A stretch of 64,000 nt of DNA. Source: Streptococcus vestibularis (GTDB lineage Bacteria; Bacillota; Bacilli; Lactobacillales; Streptococcaceae). The position numbers were made by a program, and so were the translations under genes. The stretch is from contig JAABLG010000003.1 of NCBI GenBank assembly GCA_010604095.1, positions 62,001 to 126,000 on the forward strand. Reading direction: 5' to 3'. Every line of letters begins with the position of its first letter. The stretch's first letter is position 1. Shown piece after piece: positions 8,164 to 17,460 of the stretch. Under the pieces are notes generated by a model, which saw only the letters and a list, made by a program, of their open reading frames with translations, ran no database searches and was not told where the DNA came from.

Positions 8164-8269
8164 AGCTGATTGGACTCTTCTTTCGCTATTTGGCTCAGAA
8201 GAGCACCTAATCAGCTTTGCGGAGGTGAGACTAGGAACAAATTTAAAAAATTTGCTCAGTCTCACTCCC
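8164..8269 (+). repeat. Tandem-hairpin element upstream of the CDF transporter gene
   Basis: Two long imperfect hairpins lie back to back. The first pairs AGCTGATT at 8164-8171 with AATCAGCT at 8209-8216 and continues through ACTCTTCT/AGAAGAG. The second pairs GTGAGACT at 8225-8232 with AGTCTCAC at 8258-8265 and continues through ACAAATTT/AATTTG. The element ends about 24 nt before the CDF start codon. It may be a small mobile repeat or a structured leader; it does not resemble the known czcD/NiCo riboswitch as far as can be judged by eye. Confidence 0.55.
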
Positions 8270-8292
8270 ATTATATCAAAGGATTAAGTAAT

Positions 8293-9189
8293 ATGAAGAC
8301 AAAATGTGCGGTTTGGCTGGCTTTTTTCTTGAATCTAAGCTTTGCCATTGTTGAGTTTATTGCGGGTGGAATTTTTGGTTCTAGTGCAGTTCTCGCTGAT
8401 TCGGTCCATGACTTTGGGGATGCGGTTGCCATTGGCATCTCGGCTTTTCTAGAGAGCATTTCCAATCGGAAAGAAGACAGCCATTACACCTTGGGCTACA
8501 AGCGTTTTAGCCTTTTAGGGGCCATGGTGACCGCTGTGATTCTGATGACAGGGTCTGGTATGGTGATTTTGGAAAATATGGTCAAACTGTTTCACCCACA
8601 TCCTGTCAATGAAGAGGGACTTCTCTGGCTTGGAATTATTGCCATCAGTGTGAATGTCTTAGCAAGTCTGGTCATTCGTAAGGGACAAACCAAGAACGAA
8701 TCTATTCTCAGCTTGCACTTTTTGGAAGACACCTTGGGTTGGTTGGCTGTCATCTTGATGGCCATTGTTCTCAGGTATACTGACTGGTATATCCTGGATC
8801 CTCTCTTGTCTCTAGTCATTTCTTTCTTTATTCTCTCAAAAGCCATTCCTCGTTTTTGGTCTACGCTCAGGATTTTCCTCGATGCCGTGCCAGAAGGGGT
8901 GAATATCCAGAAGATCAAGACGGATCTGGCAGAGTTGGACCATGTCGCTAGTATTAACCAGCTTAATCTTTGGACCATGGACGGCTTAGAAAAAAATGCC
9001 ATCGTCCATGTATGTCTGGAGCATGTCAAGCATATGGAGCTCTGTAAAGAGTCTATTCGAGACTTGCTCAAAGAGAGGGGCTTTCAAAATGTCACCATCG
9101 AAGTTGATGAAGACTTGGCAACCCACCGAGCTCACAAGCGAAATATCGAAGAGCTGGAAGCAGAAAGTGAGAAAGAGCACCATCATTAA
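8293..9189 (+). CDS. Cation diffusion facilitator (CDF) metal exporter
   Basis: The product is 298 residues from ATG 8293. It has six membrane segments. Metal-site pairs are visible in helix 2 (ADSVHDFGDA) and helix 5 (LHFLEDTLGW), each of HxxxD form as in Zn/Co/Cd exporters of the CzcD/ZitB type. The cytosolic C-terminal domain has the segments VASINQLNLWTMDG and AIVHVCLEH. The tail is His-rich (EKEHHH). The likely role is zinc or related divalent metal efflux driven by proton exchange. The structured element directly upstream may affect its expression. Confidence 0.88.
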   Translation: MKTKCAVWLAFFLNLSFAIVEFIAGGIFGSSAVLADSVHDFGDAVAIGISAFLESISNRKEDSHYTLGYKRFSLLGAMVTAVILMTGSGMVILENMVKLFHPHPVNEEGLLWLGIIAISVNVLASLVIRKGQTKNESILSLHFLEDTLGWLAVILMAIVLRYTDWYILDPLLSLVISFFILSKAIPRFWSTLRIFLDAVPEGVNIQKIKTDLAELDHVASINQLNLWTMDGLEKNAIVHVCLEHVKHMELCKESIRDLLKERGFQNVTIEVDEDLATHRAHKRNIEELEAESEKEHHH

Positions 9190-9201
9190 GGTTTGTTTTT
9201 T

Positions 9202-9232
9202 AACTCTTAGAGGCTTCTCTAGGAGTTTTTTT
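9202..9232 (+). terminator. Terminator after the CDF gene
   Basis: An 11-bp stem with one wobble pair (9202-9212 with 9217-9227) is followed by seven T residues. Confidence 0.8.
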
Positions 9233-9299
9233 GACACTAAACTCTCTAAAGTATGCCTTTTCATGCTAAAATAGAACAAACGTGAAACAAGGAGTAATT

Positions 9300-10394
9300 A
9301 TGAGTAAGAGAGCTGTGTTGATGATGACCTTTGGGTCACCAGAAGAGATTACCTATGAAGGAGTAGCGGAGTTTTTCACGAATATCCGGCGTGGTGTTCG
9401 TCCTGAACCACATGAAATTCAGACTTTATATGACAATTACCTCCGAATTGGTGGAACTCCACTTCAAAGGATAACTAGAGAAGAAGTGGATTTGGTTGCT
9501 TCTGCTCTTGGAGAACGAGTGTCGGTCTACTTTGCTAATAAATTTTCCCGCCCTTTTATCACTGATGTAATCAAAGAGATGGAGAATGACGGAATTGAAG
9601 AATGTTTGTGCTTGATTTTAGAGCCTCATTATTCTTACTATTCTGTCATGGGATATGAGAAATTTTTAGAAAGTGAGCAGATTAGGTTCCAAATTATCAA
9701 GAATTGGTACCAAGAACCTTCACTTCTTCACTACTGGGCTGATGAGATTAGAAATATTTTAGATCAAATTGGAGATGACAGCTATAAGGTGATTTTTTCA
9801 GCTCACAGTGTACCAGTTTTGGCCCTTGATTTTGGCGATCCTTATATCGATCAGATTTATGACAATACTCGCTTGATTGTGGAATTTTTAGGCCTTGAAG
9901 AAGACCAGTATACCAATACATGGCAGAGTGAAAGTGATATTGGTATTCCTTGGATTAAACCTGATGTCTTAGAATACCTTCATGATGAGAAGGAACACCC
10001 TGACCACTATATTTTTGCCCCGATAGCTTTTATTAGTGAGCATATTGAGGTTCTTTTTGATAATGATGTGGAGTGTAAGGAGCTTTGTCATGAGCTTGGT
10101 GTGGCCTATCACCGTCCTCCTATGCCAAATAGCGATTCTCGTTTGATTAAAGCCCTTCTTTCAACCATTCAGTCTCATATAGACGGTGACTATCGTTACT
10201 ATCAACCTCAACTAGAGACTTTTGATGAGTTGGAAGCTCCTTCAAACACAGGACAGATTTTAGAAGAGGAAGCAGATATTCAGATGCCTGATTTCGTCAA
10301 AAAATTGATTGCTAAAAAAGGTCGAGAGAATGTCAAGATGCCATATCTAGTTAAGAAAATGCTTGAAAAGAAGTATGGAAAAAAATATGATTAA
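9300..10394 (+). CDS. hemH: Ferrochelatase (HemH/CpfC family)
   Basis: The product is 364 residues from ATG 9300, with AAGGAG upstream. Family landmarks are [10 protein letters not shown] at the N-terminus, the catalytic-region His in IFSAHSVPV (about residue 173), [19 protein letters not shown], and the metal-side Glu in [13 protein letters not shown]. It would insert iron into a porphyrin. No other haem-synthesis gene is visible in the window, and streptococci generally lack the rest of the pathway, so it may act on imported or coproporphyrin substrates. The C-terminal 45 residues are an extension with two related units ([13 protein letters not shown] and [14 protein letters not shown]) not needed for the core fold. 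Confidence 0.85.
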   Translation: MSKRAVLMMTFGSPEEITYEGVAEFFTNIRRGVRPEPHEIQTLYDNYLRIGGTPLQRITREEVDLVASALGERVSVYFANKFSRPFITDVIKEMENDGIEECLCLILEPHYSYYSVMGYEKFLESEQIRFQIIKNWYQEPSLLHYWADEIRNILDQIGDDSYKVIFSAHSVPVLALDFGDPYIDQIYDNTRLIVEFLGLEEDQYTNTWQSESDIGIPWIKPDVLEYLHDEKEHPDHYIFAPIAFISEHIEVLFDNDVECKELCHELGVAYHRPPMPNSDSRLIKALLSTIQSHIDGDYRYYQPQLETFDELEAPSNTGQILEEEADIQMPDFVKKLIAKKGRENVKMPYLVKKMLEKKYGKKYD

Positions 10395-10490
10395 GTAACT
10401 AAATATGATCCGTAATAGGGAGTGTTTGATGTGAGTGATTTCTTGTTAAAAAGTGTATACTATCAGAAACGAAAGAATAGAGGTTATTAA

Positions 10491-11528
10491 ATGAAATCAG
10501 CAGTTTATACCAAAGCTGGGCAGGTTGGTCTAGCAGAAATTGATTGCCCACAAATCGTGGCAGCAGATGATGCCATTATCAAGATAGTACGTACTTGCGT
10601 TTGTGGATCGGACCTTTGGAGTTACCGTAATCCGGAAATGGAAGAAGGACATAGAAATAGCGGTCATGAGGCTATCGGAATTGTCGAAGAAGTTGGCGAG
10701 GAAGTTACTACAGTAAAACCAGGTGACTTTGTCATTGCCCCTTTCACACATGGTTGTGGACAGTGTGATGCCTGTCGTGCTGGATTTGATGGCTCTTGTG
10801 ACAACCACCCAGGTAATAACTGGTCTGGGGGCGTGCAGGCTGAGTATATCCGTTTCCACTTTGCCAACTGGGCCCTTGTCAAAATTCCTGGGCAACCTTC
10901 AGATTATAGTGAAGGTATGCTCAAGTCACTTTTGACACTGGCTGATGTCATGCCGACGGGTTACCATGCAGCGCGTGTGGCTAATGTGCAAAAAGGTGAC
11001 AAGGTGGTCGTTATCGGAGATGGGGCTGTTGGTCAATGTGCTGTCATCGCAGCTAAGATGCGTGGTGCTTCACAAATTGTCCTTATGAGTCGTCACGAAG
11101 ATCGTCAAAAAATGGCTTTGGAGTCAGGAGCGACAGCAGTTGTTGCTGAACGTGGCGAAAAAGGCATTGCTAAAGTCCGTGAAATCCTCGGGGGAGGAGC
11201 AGATGCAGCTCTCGAATGTGTCGGTACAGAAGCGGCAGTAGATCAAGCTCTTGGAGTCCTTCATAATGGTGGCCGTATGGGATTTGTTGGTGTTCCACAC
11301 TATGAAAACCGTGCCATTGGCTCAACCTTTGGACAAAATACAACGATTGGTGGCGGACCAGCCTCTGTCACAACCTATGATAAACAAGTTTTGTTAAAAG
11401 CTGTTCTTGATGGCGACATCAATCCAGGTCGAGTCTTTACGACAAGTTATAAATTGGAAGATATTAATCAGGCCTATAAAGATATGGATGAACGCAAGTC
11501 TATTAAATCTATGATTGTGATAGAGTAA
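10491..11528 (+). CDS. Zinc-dependent alcohol dehydrogenase (MDR family)
   Basis: The product is 345 residues. The catalytic-zinc ligands are in VCGSDLW (Cys near residue 38) and GHEAIG. The structural-zinc loop is CGQCDACRAGFDGSC, with four cysteines. The Rossmann motif is VIGDGAVGQCAVIAA. The substrate is unknown; the overall pattern fits the threonine dehydrogenase/formaldehyde-type group of the superfamily. A TATACT box at 10456-10461 could be its promoter. A transposase remnant begins immediately after its stop codon. Confidence 0.88.
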   Translation: MKSAVYTKAGQVGLAEIDCPQIVAADDAIIKIVRTCVCGSDLWSYRNPEMEEGHRNSGHEAIGIVEEVGEEVTTVKPGDFVIAPFTHGCGQCDACRAGFDGSCDNHPGNNWSGGVQAEYIRFHFANWALVKIPGQPSDYSEGMLKSLLTLADVMPTGYHAARVANVQKGDKVVVIGDGAVGQCAVIAAKMRGASQIVLMSRHEDRQKMALESGATAVVAERGEKGIAKVREILGGGADAALECVGTEAAVDQALGVLHNGGRMGFVGVPHYENRAIGSTFGQNTTIGGGPASVTTYDKQVLLKAVLDGDINPGRVFTTSYKLEDINQAYKDMDERKSIKSMIVIE

Positions 11529-11828
11529 CGAATTAAGTCGATCACTTTTGATTGCGGAAAAGAATTTTCTAATTGGAAATCTATTTCGAATGCACATGAC
11601 ATTGATATTTTCTTTGCGGATCCAGGATGTCCTGGGCAACGAGGTCTCATTGAACATTCTAATGGCTTATTAAGACGAAATGGACTACCTAAACAAATGG
11701 ATTTTACGAATATTTCTCAAAATTATTTATCAGCTACAGCTGATAAAAGAAATAGAATTCCTAGGAAGTCTTTGAATTATCAAGCACCATCCCAAGTTTT
11801 TCTGAGTTACATGAAAAATCTAACTTAA
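11529..11828 (+). pseudogene. C-terminal remnant of an IS30-family transposase
   Basis: The frame starting at 11532 encodes about 98 residues (FDCGKEFSNWKSIS, FFADPGCPGQRGLIEHSNGL, LRRNGLPKQMDF) and ends with TAA at 11826-11828. These are the second Asp and the Glu region (IEHSNGLLR) of the IS30 DDE domain. The N-terminal two thirds, including the HTH and first Asp, are absent, and no start codon or inverted repeats are evident. The remnant abuts the alcohol dehydrogenase stop codon, so it is a decayed insertion. Confidence 0.85.
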
Positions 11829-11877
11829 TTTGACAATTTAGGGAGATAAAAATAGGGAGTGAAAAAAGCCCAACCAG

Positions 11878-11908
11878 ACAAATCTTCAAAGGAAGATTTG
11901 TTTTTTTT
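11878..11908 (+). terminator. Terminator upstream of the copper operon
   Basis: A perfect 10-bp stem (11878-11887 with 11892-11901), AAAG loop and eight T residues. It isolates the cop promoter from upstream transcription. Confidence 0.88.
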
Positions 11909-11920
11909 AAAAACTTTTGG

Positions 11921-11973
11921 TTGACAAGTGTAAATCTTAGGTGTAAAATAACATCATAAGGTTTACAAATGTA
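11921..11973 (+). promoter_or_regulatory. cop operon promoter with two CopY boxes
   Basis: A consensus-like promoter has TTGACA at 11921-11926, a 17-nt spacer and TAAAAT at 11944-11949. A perfect cop box of the known TACANNTGTA type (TACAAATGTA) lies at 11964-11973, and a near-match (GACAAGTGTA) at 11923-11932 overlaps the -35 box. CopY bound to both would block initiation until copper releases it. Confidence 0.9.
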
Positions 11974-11992
11974 GATTTAGAAAGGAGAAGCC

Positions 11993-12388
11993 ATGCAAAT
12001 TTCCAATGCGGAATGGCGCATCATGAAGATTATCTGGATGGAAGGCAAGCAGACCAGCACGGATTTGATCGCCGTCTTGTCCGAGCGCTTTGACTGGTCG
12101 AAGTCGACGATTAAGACTCTCTTGACCCGCTTGGTGGAGAAAGGATGTTTGACTAGAGAAAAATCAGGCAAAGCCTTTGTTTACTCGGCTTTGTTGAAGC
12201 AGGACCAGGGTTTAGACTTGGTGGTTGAGGATGTGAAAGACAAGGTTTGCTCAAAAAGAATTGTCCAGGTGCTTGAAAACTTGATTCAGGAGAGTAACTT
12301 TACGATTGCAGATCTTAATCAGCTGCAGCAGGTCCTGGAAGAAAAGAAAGCAGAGTCTGTCGAAACAGTCCCTTGCAATTGTATGTAA
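11993..12388 (+). CDS. copY: Copper-responsive repressor CopY
   Basis: The product is 131 residues with the BlaI/CopY winged helix (MQISNAEWRIMKIIWMEG, SKSTIKTLLTRLVEKGCL). The C-terminal metal site shows a CNC pair at the very end plus an upstream Cys (DKVCSKR), close to the CxCx4CxC zinc/copper site of enterococcal CopY but shortened. It starts after AAAGGAG. It is first in the copY-cupA-copA operon and faces two cop boxes. Confidence 0.92.
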   Translation: MQISNAEWRIMKIIWMEGKQTSTDLIAVLSERFDWSKSTIKTLLTRLVEKGCLTREKSGKAFVYSALLKQDQGLDLVVEDVKDKVCSKRIVQVLENLIQESNFTIADLNQLQQVLEEKKAESVETVPCNCM

Positions 12389-12406
12389 TAGAAAGAAGGA
12401 GATTCC

Positions 12407-12778
12407 ATGTTTGGATTGGTGATTAGTATTGTTTGTTTACTTGTGGTTGTCTTTATTGCTTGGTGGTTCTTTGCAGAGCATGAAAAGGTAAGCGGCCACG
12501 CTCGTCAGAAATCAGGTTATCAAGAAATTGAAGTCGAAGTCATGGGGGGCTATTCGCCTGAAACCATTGTCCTGAAAAAGAATGTTCCAGCCCGGATCAT
12601 CTTTAATCGCAAGGATCCATCTTCATGTCTGGCTCAAGTGATCTTTCCAGATTTTGGCGTTCATGAAGATTTGCCTTTAGGTGAAAAACATGTCATTGAA
12701 ATTACGCCAGAAAAAGCGGGCGAATATGGGTATTCATGTGGAATGAACATGATGCATGGTCACATGATTGTGGAATAA
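12407..12778 (+). CDS. cupA: Membrane-anchored cupredoxin-like copper chaperone CupA
   Basis: The product is 123 residues with one N-terminal membrane segment (residues 2-22), a short linker and a cupredoxin-like domain ([19 protein letters not shown]). Candidate Cu(I) ligands are the Cys in [10 protein letters not shown] and the cluster [11 protein letters not shown] near the C-terminus. In Streptococcus pneumoniae CupA receives cytosolic Cu(I) and passes it to CopA. The gene sits between copY and copA as in that species, and its stop is 10 nt before the copA start. Confidence 0.88.
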   Translation: MFGLVISIVCLLVVVFIAWWFFAEHEKVSGHARQKSGYQEIEVEVMGGYSPETIVLKKNVPARIIFNRKDPSSCLAQVIFPDFGVHEDLPLGEKHVIEITPEKAGEYGYSCGMNMMHGHMIVE

Positions 12779-12788
12779 AGGAGTAGGT

Positions 12789-15011
12789 ATGGTAGAAAAA
12801 CAAAAAGCAGTTGTGGAAAACGGAGTGCAAAAGATCCGTATTACAGCAGAAAAAGGCTATAGTCCAAAGGAATTTCAACTTCAAAAAGGGATCCCTGCCG
12901 AAATCACCTTCCATCGGGTCAATCCTTCCGGCTGTTACAAGGAAATTTTGTTTGAAGATCAGGGGATTTTAGAGCCTTTGGAAGTCGGTGTGGATAAGGT
13001 GATATCCTTTACCCCGACAGAAACAGGGGACTTTGAGTTTTCATGTGGAATGAAGATGCAAAAGGGTTCCTACACGGTTGTGGAAAAACGCCGTCGTGTC
13101 TTAAGTTTACGGGGTCGCTTTTGGATTACTAGTATCTTTACCCTTCCCTTATTGATCTTGATGATCGGGATGATGGCAGGATTTGTATCCCATCCAGTCA
13201 GTCGCTGGGGGACTTTTCTAGCGACAACGCCGATCATGTTGGTAGCAGGAGTTCCTTTTATCAAGAGTGCCTGGGCCTCATTTAAGAAGCACCATTCCAA
13301 TATGGATACCTTGGTAGCTCTTGGAACCCTGGTAGCCTATGTCTATAGTGTATTTGCCCTTTTTACTGGTCAGCCAGTATACTTTGAGGCTGCGGGTTTT
13401 ATCATCTTCTTTATCCTCTTAGGGCAAATCTTTGAAGAACGGATGCGTAACAATGCCTCCGAGGCTGTGGAAAAGTTGTTGGATTTGCAGGCAAAAACGG
13501 CTCAAGTTCTCCGTGATGGGAACTATGTCGAGGTGGCGGCAGAAGATATCCAAATTGATGACTTGATTCGGGTCCGTCCTGGGGAAAAGATTGCGGTTGA
13601 TGGGACGATTGTAGAAGGAAGTACGACCATTGATGAGTCGATGGTGACAGGTGAAAGCTTGCCTGTGGAAAAATCAGTTGGTGATGCAGTTATCGGCTCC
13701 ACTATCAACAGCAATGGGACCATTCTCTTTAAGGCTGAAAAAGTCGGTAGTGAGACCCTCTTATCTCAAATTGTGGACTTTGTCAAAATGGCCCAATCCA
13801 GTCGTGCTCCTATTCAAGATTTGACGGATAAGATTTCAGGTATCTTTGTTCCAGTGGTGACGATTTTGGCCATTGCGACTTTCTGGGTTTGGTCCGTGCT
13901 TCTGGGCGCGTCGCTTCAAGAGGCCATGCTCTATGCAGTCTCTGTCCTCATTATTGCCTGTCCTTGTGCCCTTGGTTTAGCAACCCCAACAGCCCTGATG
14001 GTCGGAACCGGCCGTAGTGCCAAGATGGGGGTTCTGATTAAAAATGGAACAGTTCTTCAAGAAGTGCAAAAGATTCAAACCGTTGTGTTTGATAAGACAG
14101 GGACTATTACCATTGGCCAACCACTTGTAACCGATGTTGTAGGAGATGAAGCGCGTGTCTTGACACTGGCTGCTAGTCTTGAAACTTTTTCAGAACACCC
14201 ACTAGCCCAAGCGGTGTTATCCCAAGCAGAAGAAAAAGGTTTGGTGTTATCCCCTGTGGAAAACTTCCAAGCGATTGAAGGAAAAGGGGTCCAAGGTCAG
14301 ATCGACCAGCAGTTGGTGACCTTGGGAAATGGTAAACTTCATGACGGGACAGCGATGGATCCGGAGCTTGAAAAACGGATGGTAGAGTTGCAAGAGCAGG
14401 CCAAAACAGTGATCAATTTGGCTGTGGATGGGCAAGTGATTGGCTTGATTGCCATTCAAGATGCTCCGAAGGCCAGCTCAAAAGAAGCGATCAAAAAGCT
14501 CAAAGAACGGGGCTTGAAAACGGTCATGTTAACGGGGGATAATGAACTGGTGGCCCAAGCTATTGCTAAGCAAGTGGGAATTGACACCGTCATTGCTGAT
14601 GTCCTTCCTCAAGAAAAAGCTAGCGCCATCCAAAAACTGCAAGAAGCTAGCAAGGTCGCCTTTGTTGGAGATGGGATCAATGATGCTCCAGCTCTCTCGA
14701 TCGCGGATGTGGGGATCGCTATGGGATCTGGAACGGATATTGCGATCGAGTCCGGTGGCATCGTGCTCACGCAAAATGATTTGCTTGGCGTTGTGCGCGC
14801 TTTTGACATGAGTCAAAAGACCTTCCGCAGGATCTTACTCAATCTCTTCTGGGCCTCTATCTACAATATCCTTGGGATTCCAATTGCTGCTGGAGTCTTT
14901 GTAGGACTGGGATTGACCCTCAATCCAGAACTAGCAGGTCTTGCTATGGCCCTTAGTTCTTTGTCTGTTTTGACTAGCTCGCTGCTTCTCAATGTTGCGA
15001 AAATTGATTAG
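12789..15011 (+). CDS. copA: Copper-exporting P1B-type ATPase CopA
   Basis: The product is 740 residues from ATG 12789, with AAAGGAGTAGG upstream. The N-terminus is a cupredoxin-like domain related to CupA ([28 protein letters not shown]), not the usual GMTCxxC heavy-metal domain. Then come the P-type ATPase features: TGES actuator, CPC metal site in helix 6 ([15 protein letters not shown]), DKTGT phosphorylation site, the HP motif (SEHPLAQ), GDGINDAP hinge, and MGSGTDIA. It exports Cu(I) from the cytosol. A terminator follows. Confidence 0.93.
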   Translation: MVEKQKAVVENGVQKIRITAEKGYSPKEFQLQKGIPAEITFHRVNPSGCYKEILFEDQGILEPLEVGVDKVISFTPTETGDFEFSCGMKMQKGSYTVVEKRRRVLSLRGRFWITSIFTLPLLILMIGMMAGFVSHPVSRWGTFLATTPIMLVAGVPFIKSAWASFKKHHSNMDTLVALGTLVAYVYSVFALFTGQPVYFEAAGFIIFFILLGQIFEERMRNNASEAVEKLLDLQAKTAQVLRDGNYVEVAAEDIQIDDLIRVRPGEKIAVDGTIVEGSTTIDESMVTGESLPVEKSVGDAVIGSTINSNGTILFKAEKVGSETLLSQIVDFVKMAQSSRAPIQDLTDKISGIFVPVVTILAIATFWVWSVLLGASLQEAMLYAVSVLIIACPCALGLATPTALMVGTGRSAKMGVLIKNGTVLQEVQKIQTVVFDKTGTITIGQPLVTDVVGDEARVLTLAASLETFSEHPLAQAVLSQAEEKGLVLSPVENFQAIEGKGVQGQIDQQLVTLGNGKLHDGTAMDPELEKRMVELQEQAKTVINLAVDGQVIGLIAIQDAPKASSKEAIKKLKERGLKTVMLTGDNELVAQAIAKQVGIDTVIADVLPQEKASAIQKLQEASKVAFVGDGINDAPALSIADVGIAMGSGTDIAIESGGIVLTQNDLLGVVRAFDMSQKTFRRILLNLFWASIYNILGIPIAAGVFVGLGLTLNPELAGLAMALSSLSVLTSSLLLNVAKID

Positions 15012-15020
15012 ACTCAACAA

Positions 15021-15064
15021 AAAAGGTAGTACAGAATTCATTTAAGATTCTGTACCACTTTTTT
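15021..15064 (+). terminator. Terminator after copA
   Basis: A stem pairing GTACAGAAT (15029-15037) with ATTCTGTAC (15047-15055), extended by A/T pairs, is followed by a T-run. Confidence 0.8.
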
Positions 15065-15372
15065 GTCTTTTCTTACAGCTACAAGGAAAACAGGCGCATA
15101 TATTTTATAATAAAAATATCCTATTATAAGATAGTTTGTGAAAATTTCTCAAATTCAACATCTGTAATGTAATAGGGATTGAGCATCTCTGAGCAAATCC
15201 TTATACATGTGAATCTCTTTGTGCTAAATTAGTACTGTAATCGTTTTGTAAAACGTTTTCATGAGAACAGTCAGAATAAATTCATTTTCAAGACGAGCTT
15301 TAATCGCAAAGATGAAGTAGAAGCGCTGTGCTTCATTTTTCAGGATCAAATTAGAAATAAAGGAGAGTTAGA
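15065..15372 (+). other. spxB leader region with a candidate cre site
   Basis: This 308-nt stretch holds no gene. GTAAAACGTTTTCA at 15248-15261 is a palindrome-like sequence whose complement begins with a full TGAAAACG half of the catabolite-responsive element; the other half is degenerate. A small hairpin followed by T residues (about 15328-15350) precedes the ribosome site AAAGGAG. CcpA control of spxB is known in other streptococci; here it is inferred. No convincing -35/-10 pair was found. Confidence 0.5.
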
Positions 15373-17148
15373 ATGACTCAAGGGAAAATTACTGCATCTG
15401 CAGCAATGTTGAACGTATTGAAAACATGGGGCGTAGATACCATCTACGGAATCCCATCAGGAACACTTAGCTCATTGATGGACGCTTTGGCTGAAGACAA
15501 AGATATCCGTTTCTTGCAAGTTCGCCACGAAGAAACTGGTGCTCTTGCAGCAGTTATGCAAGCTAAATTTGGTGGCTCTATCGGGGTTGCAGTTGGTTCA
15601 GGTGGACCTGGTGCGACTCACTTGATCAATGGTGTTTATGATGCAGCTATGGATAACACTCCATTTCTTGCTATTCTTGGATCACGTCCAAACAACGAAC
15701 TCAACATGGATGCTTTCCAAGAATTGAACCAAAACCCAATGTACAATGGTATCGCTGTTTACAACAAACGTGTAGCTTATGCAGAACAATTGCCAAAAGT
15801 GATTGACGAAGCTTGCCGTGCTGCTGTTTCTAAAAAAGGTCCAGCTGTTGTTGAAATTCCAGTAAACTTTGGTTTCCAAGAAATCGACGAAAACTCATAC
15901 TATGGATCAGGTTCTTACGAACGCCGCTTCATCGCTCCTGCCTTGAACAAAGCTGAAATCGACAAAGCTGTTGAAATCTTGAACAATGCGGAACGCCCAG
16001 TGATCTACGCTGGTTACGGTGGTGTGAAAGCTGGTGAAGTGATTACTGAATTGTCACGTAAAATCAAAGCACCAATCATCACAACTGGTAAAAACTTTGA
16101 AGCGTTCGAATGGAACTACGAAGGTTTGACAGGTTCTGCTTACCGTGTTGGTTGGAAACCAGCCAACGAAGTGGTCTTTGAAGCAGATACAGTTCTTTTC
16201 CTTGGTTCAAACTTCCCATTTGCTGAAGTTTACGAAGCCTTCAAGAACACTGAAAAATTCATCCAAGTGGATATCGACCCTTACAAACTTGGTAAACGTC
16301 ATGCTCTAGACGCTTCAATCCTTGGTGATGCAGGTCAAGCAGCCAAAGCAATCCTTGACAAAGTGAACCCAGTTGAATCTACTCCATGGTGGCGTGCAAA
16401 CGTGAAGAACAACCAAAACTGGCGTGATTACATGAACAAACTCGAAGGTAAAACTGAGGGTGAATTGCAATTGTATCAAGTTTACAATGCAATCAACAAA
16501 CATGCTGATCAAGACGCTATCTACTCAATCGACGTCGGTGACACTACTCAAACATCAACTCGTCACCTTCACATGACACCTAAGAACATGTGGCGTACAT
16601 CTCCACTCTTTGCGACAATGGGTATCGCCCTTCCTGGTGGTATTGCTGCTAAGAAAGACAATCCAGATCGCCAAGTATGGAACATCATGGGTGATGGAGC
16701 CTTCAACATGTGCTACCCAGACGTGATCACTAACGTTCGATACGACCTTCCAGTTATCAACGTTGTCTTCTCAAATTGTAAATATGCCTTCATCAAGGAC
16801 AAATACGAAGACACAAACAAACACTTGTTTGGTTGTGACTTCCCTAATGCTGACTATGCGAAAATCGCTGAAGCGCAAGGTGCTGTAGGGTTCACTGTAA
16901 ACCGTATCGAAGATATCGATGCAGTCGTTGCAGAAGCTGTGAAACTCAACAAAGAAGGTAAGACAGTTGTGATCGATGCCCGCATCACTCAACACCGTCC
17001 ACTTCCAGTAGAAGTACTTGAGTTGGATCCAAAACAACACTCAGAAGAAGCAATCAAAGCCTTCAAGGAAAAATACGAAGCAGAAGAACTCGTACCATTC
17101 CGCCTCTTCTTGGAAGAAGAAGGATTGCAATCACGCGCAATCAAATAA
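15373..17148 (+). CDS. spxB: Pyruvate oxidase SpxB
   Basis: The product is 591 residues, the normal length for streptococcal SpxB. The thiamine-diphosphate catalytic Glu lies in [11 protein letters not shown] (about residue 59). The FAD domain follows, and the ThDP/Mg motif [13 protein letters not shown] sits near residue 440. It converts pyruvate, phosphate and O2 to acetyl phosphate, CO2 and H2O2 in the cytosol. Strongly biased codon use suggests high expression. It stands alone, between terminators. Confidence 0.95.
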   Translation: MTQGKITASAAMLNVLKTWGVDTIYGIPSGTLSSLMDALAEDKDIRFLQVRHEETGALAAVMQAKFGGSIGVAVGSGGPGATHLINGVYDAAMDNTPFLAILGSRPNNELNMDAFQELNQNPMYNGIAVYNKRVAYAEQLPKVIDEACRAAVSKKGPAVVEIPVNFGFQEIDENSYYGSGSYERRFIAPALNKAEIDKAVEILNNAERPVIYAGYGGVKAGEVITELSRKIKAPIITTGKNFEAFEWNYEGLTGSAYRVGWKPANEVVFEADTVLFLGSNFPFAEVYEAFKNTEKFIQVDIDPYKLGKRHALDASILGDAGQAAKAILDKVNPVESTPWWRANVKNNQNWRDYMNKLEGKTEGELQLYQVYNAINKHADQDAIYSIDVGDTTQTSTRHLHMTPKNMWRTSPLFATMGIALPGGIAAKKDNPDRQVWNIMGDGAFNMCYPDVITNVRYDLPVINVVFSNCKYAFIKDKYEDTNKHLFGCDFPNADYAKIAEAQGAVGFTVNRIEDIDAVVAEAVKLNKEGKTVVIDARITQHRPLPVEVLELDPKQHSEEAIKAFKEKYEAEELVPFRLFLEEEGLQSRAIK

Positions 17149-17384
17149 TTCCTCTCGTCGAAAATCAAAGATAAATTTGTAGACTTCTTTATTAGGTTAC
17201 TGACGACGATTCCATCATTGAAACCTTAATTTTCAATGATGGAATCTAGTGCGGAGCCTAGAAAAAGTGGATAGGAGAGATTATTTCAGAGTATAGTGAA
17301 TAGATTCTTAACATCAGAAGTTTTTGTCATAAACATTGGATGCTATCATCCAGTGTTTTTATTTAAAAAAATTCAAATTATCAC
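17149..17384 (+). other. spxB 3' region with a long perfect palindrome and a terminator
   Basis: There is no gene here. A perfect 16-bp inverted repeat (17208-17223 with 17231-17246, 7-nt loop) has no T-run on either side, so it is not a standard terminator. A second hairpin (17331-17342 with 17347-17358) followed by T residues is a good terminator just before the next promoter. Confidence 0.7.
17331..17360 (+). terminator. Terminator before the TetR-controlled ABC operon
   Basis: A 12-bp stem with one wobble pair, a 4-nt loop and a T-run. Confidence 0.8.
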
Positions 17385-17447
17385 TTGATAAGTGAGTGAA
17401 CACTCACTATAATAATCTCGTATTTAAAAAGTGAGTAAACACTCACT
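17385..17447 (+). promoter_or_regulatory. Promoter with two TetR operators
   Basis: TTGATA (17385-17390), a 17-nt spacer and TATAAT (17408-17413) form the promoter. The palindrome AGTGAGTGAACACTCACT at 17391-17408 fills the whole spacer, and a near copy with one change, AGTGAGTAAACACTCACT, lies at 17430-17447 just before the ribosome site. The downstream TetR gene (19285-19908) is the natural ligand-responsive repressor. Confidence 0.88.
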
Positions 17448-17460
17448 GAGGAGGATGCAT

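Noticed and set aside
9231..9272. TTGACA and TAAAAT before the ferrochelatase gene as one promoter
   Set aside because: The spacing is about 30 nt, too long; only the extended -10 box is plausible.
15682..15879. Open frames on the minus strand inside spxB
   Set aside because: They follow the codon bias of a highly expressed plus-strand gene, have no ribosome sites and show no family features.
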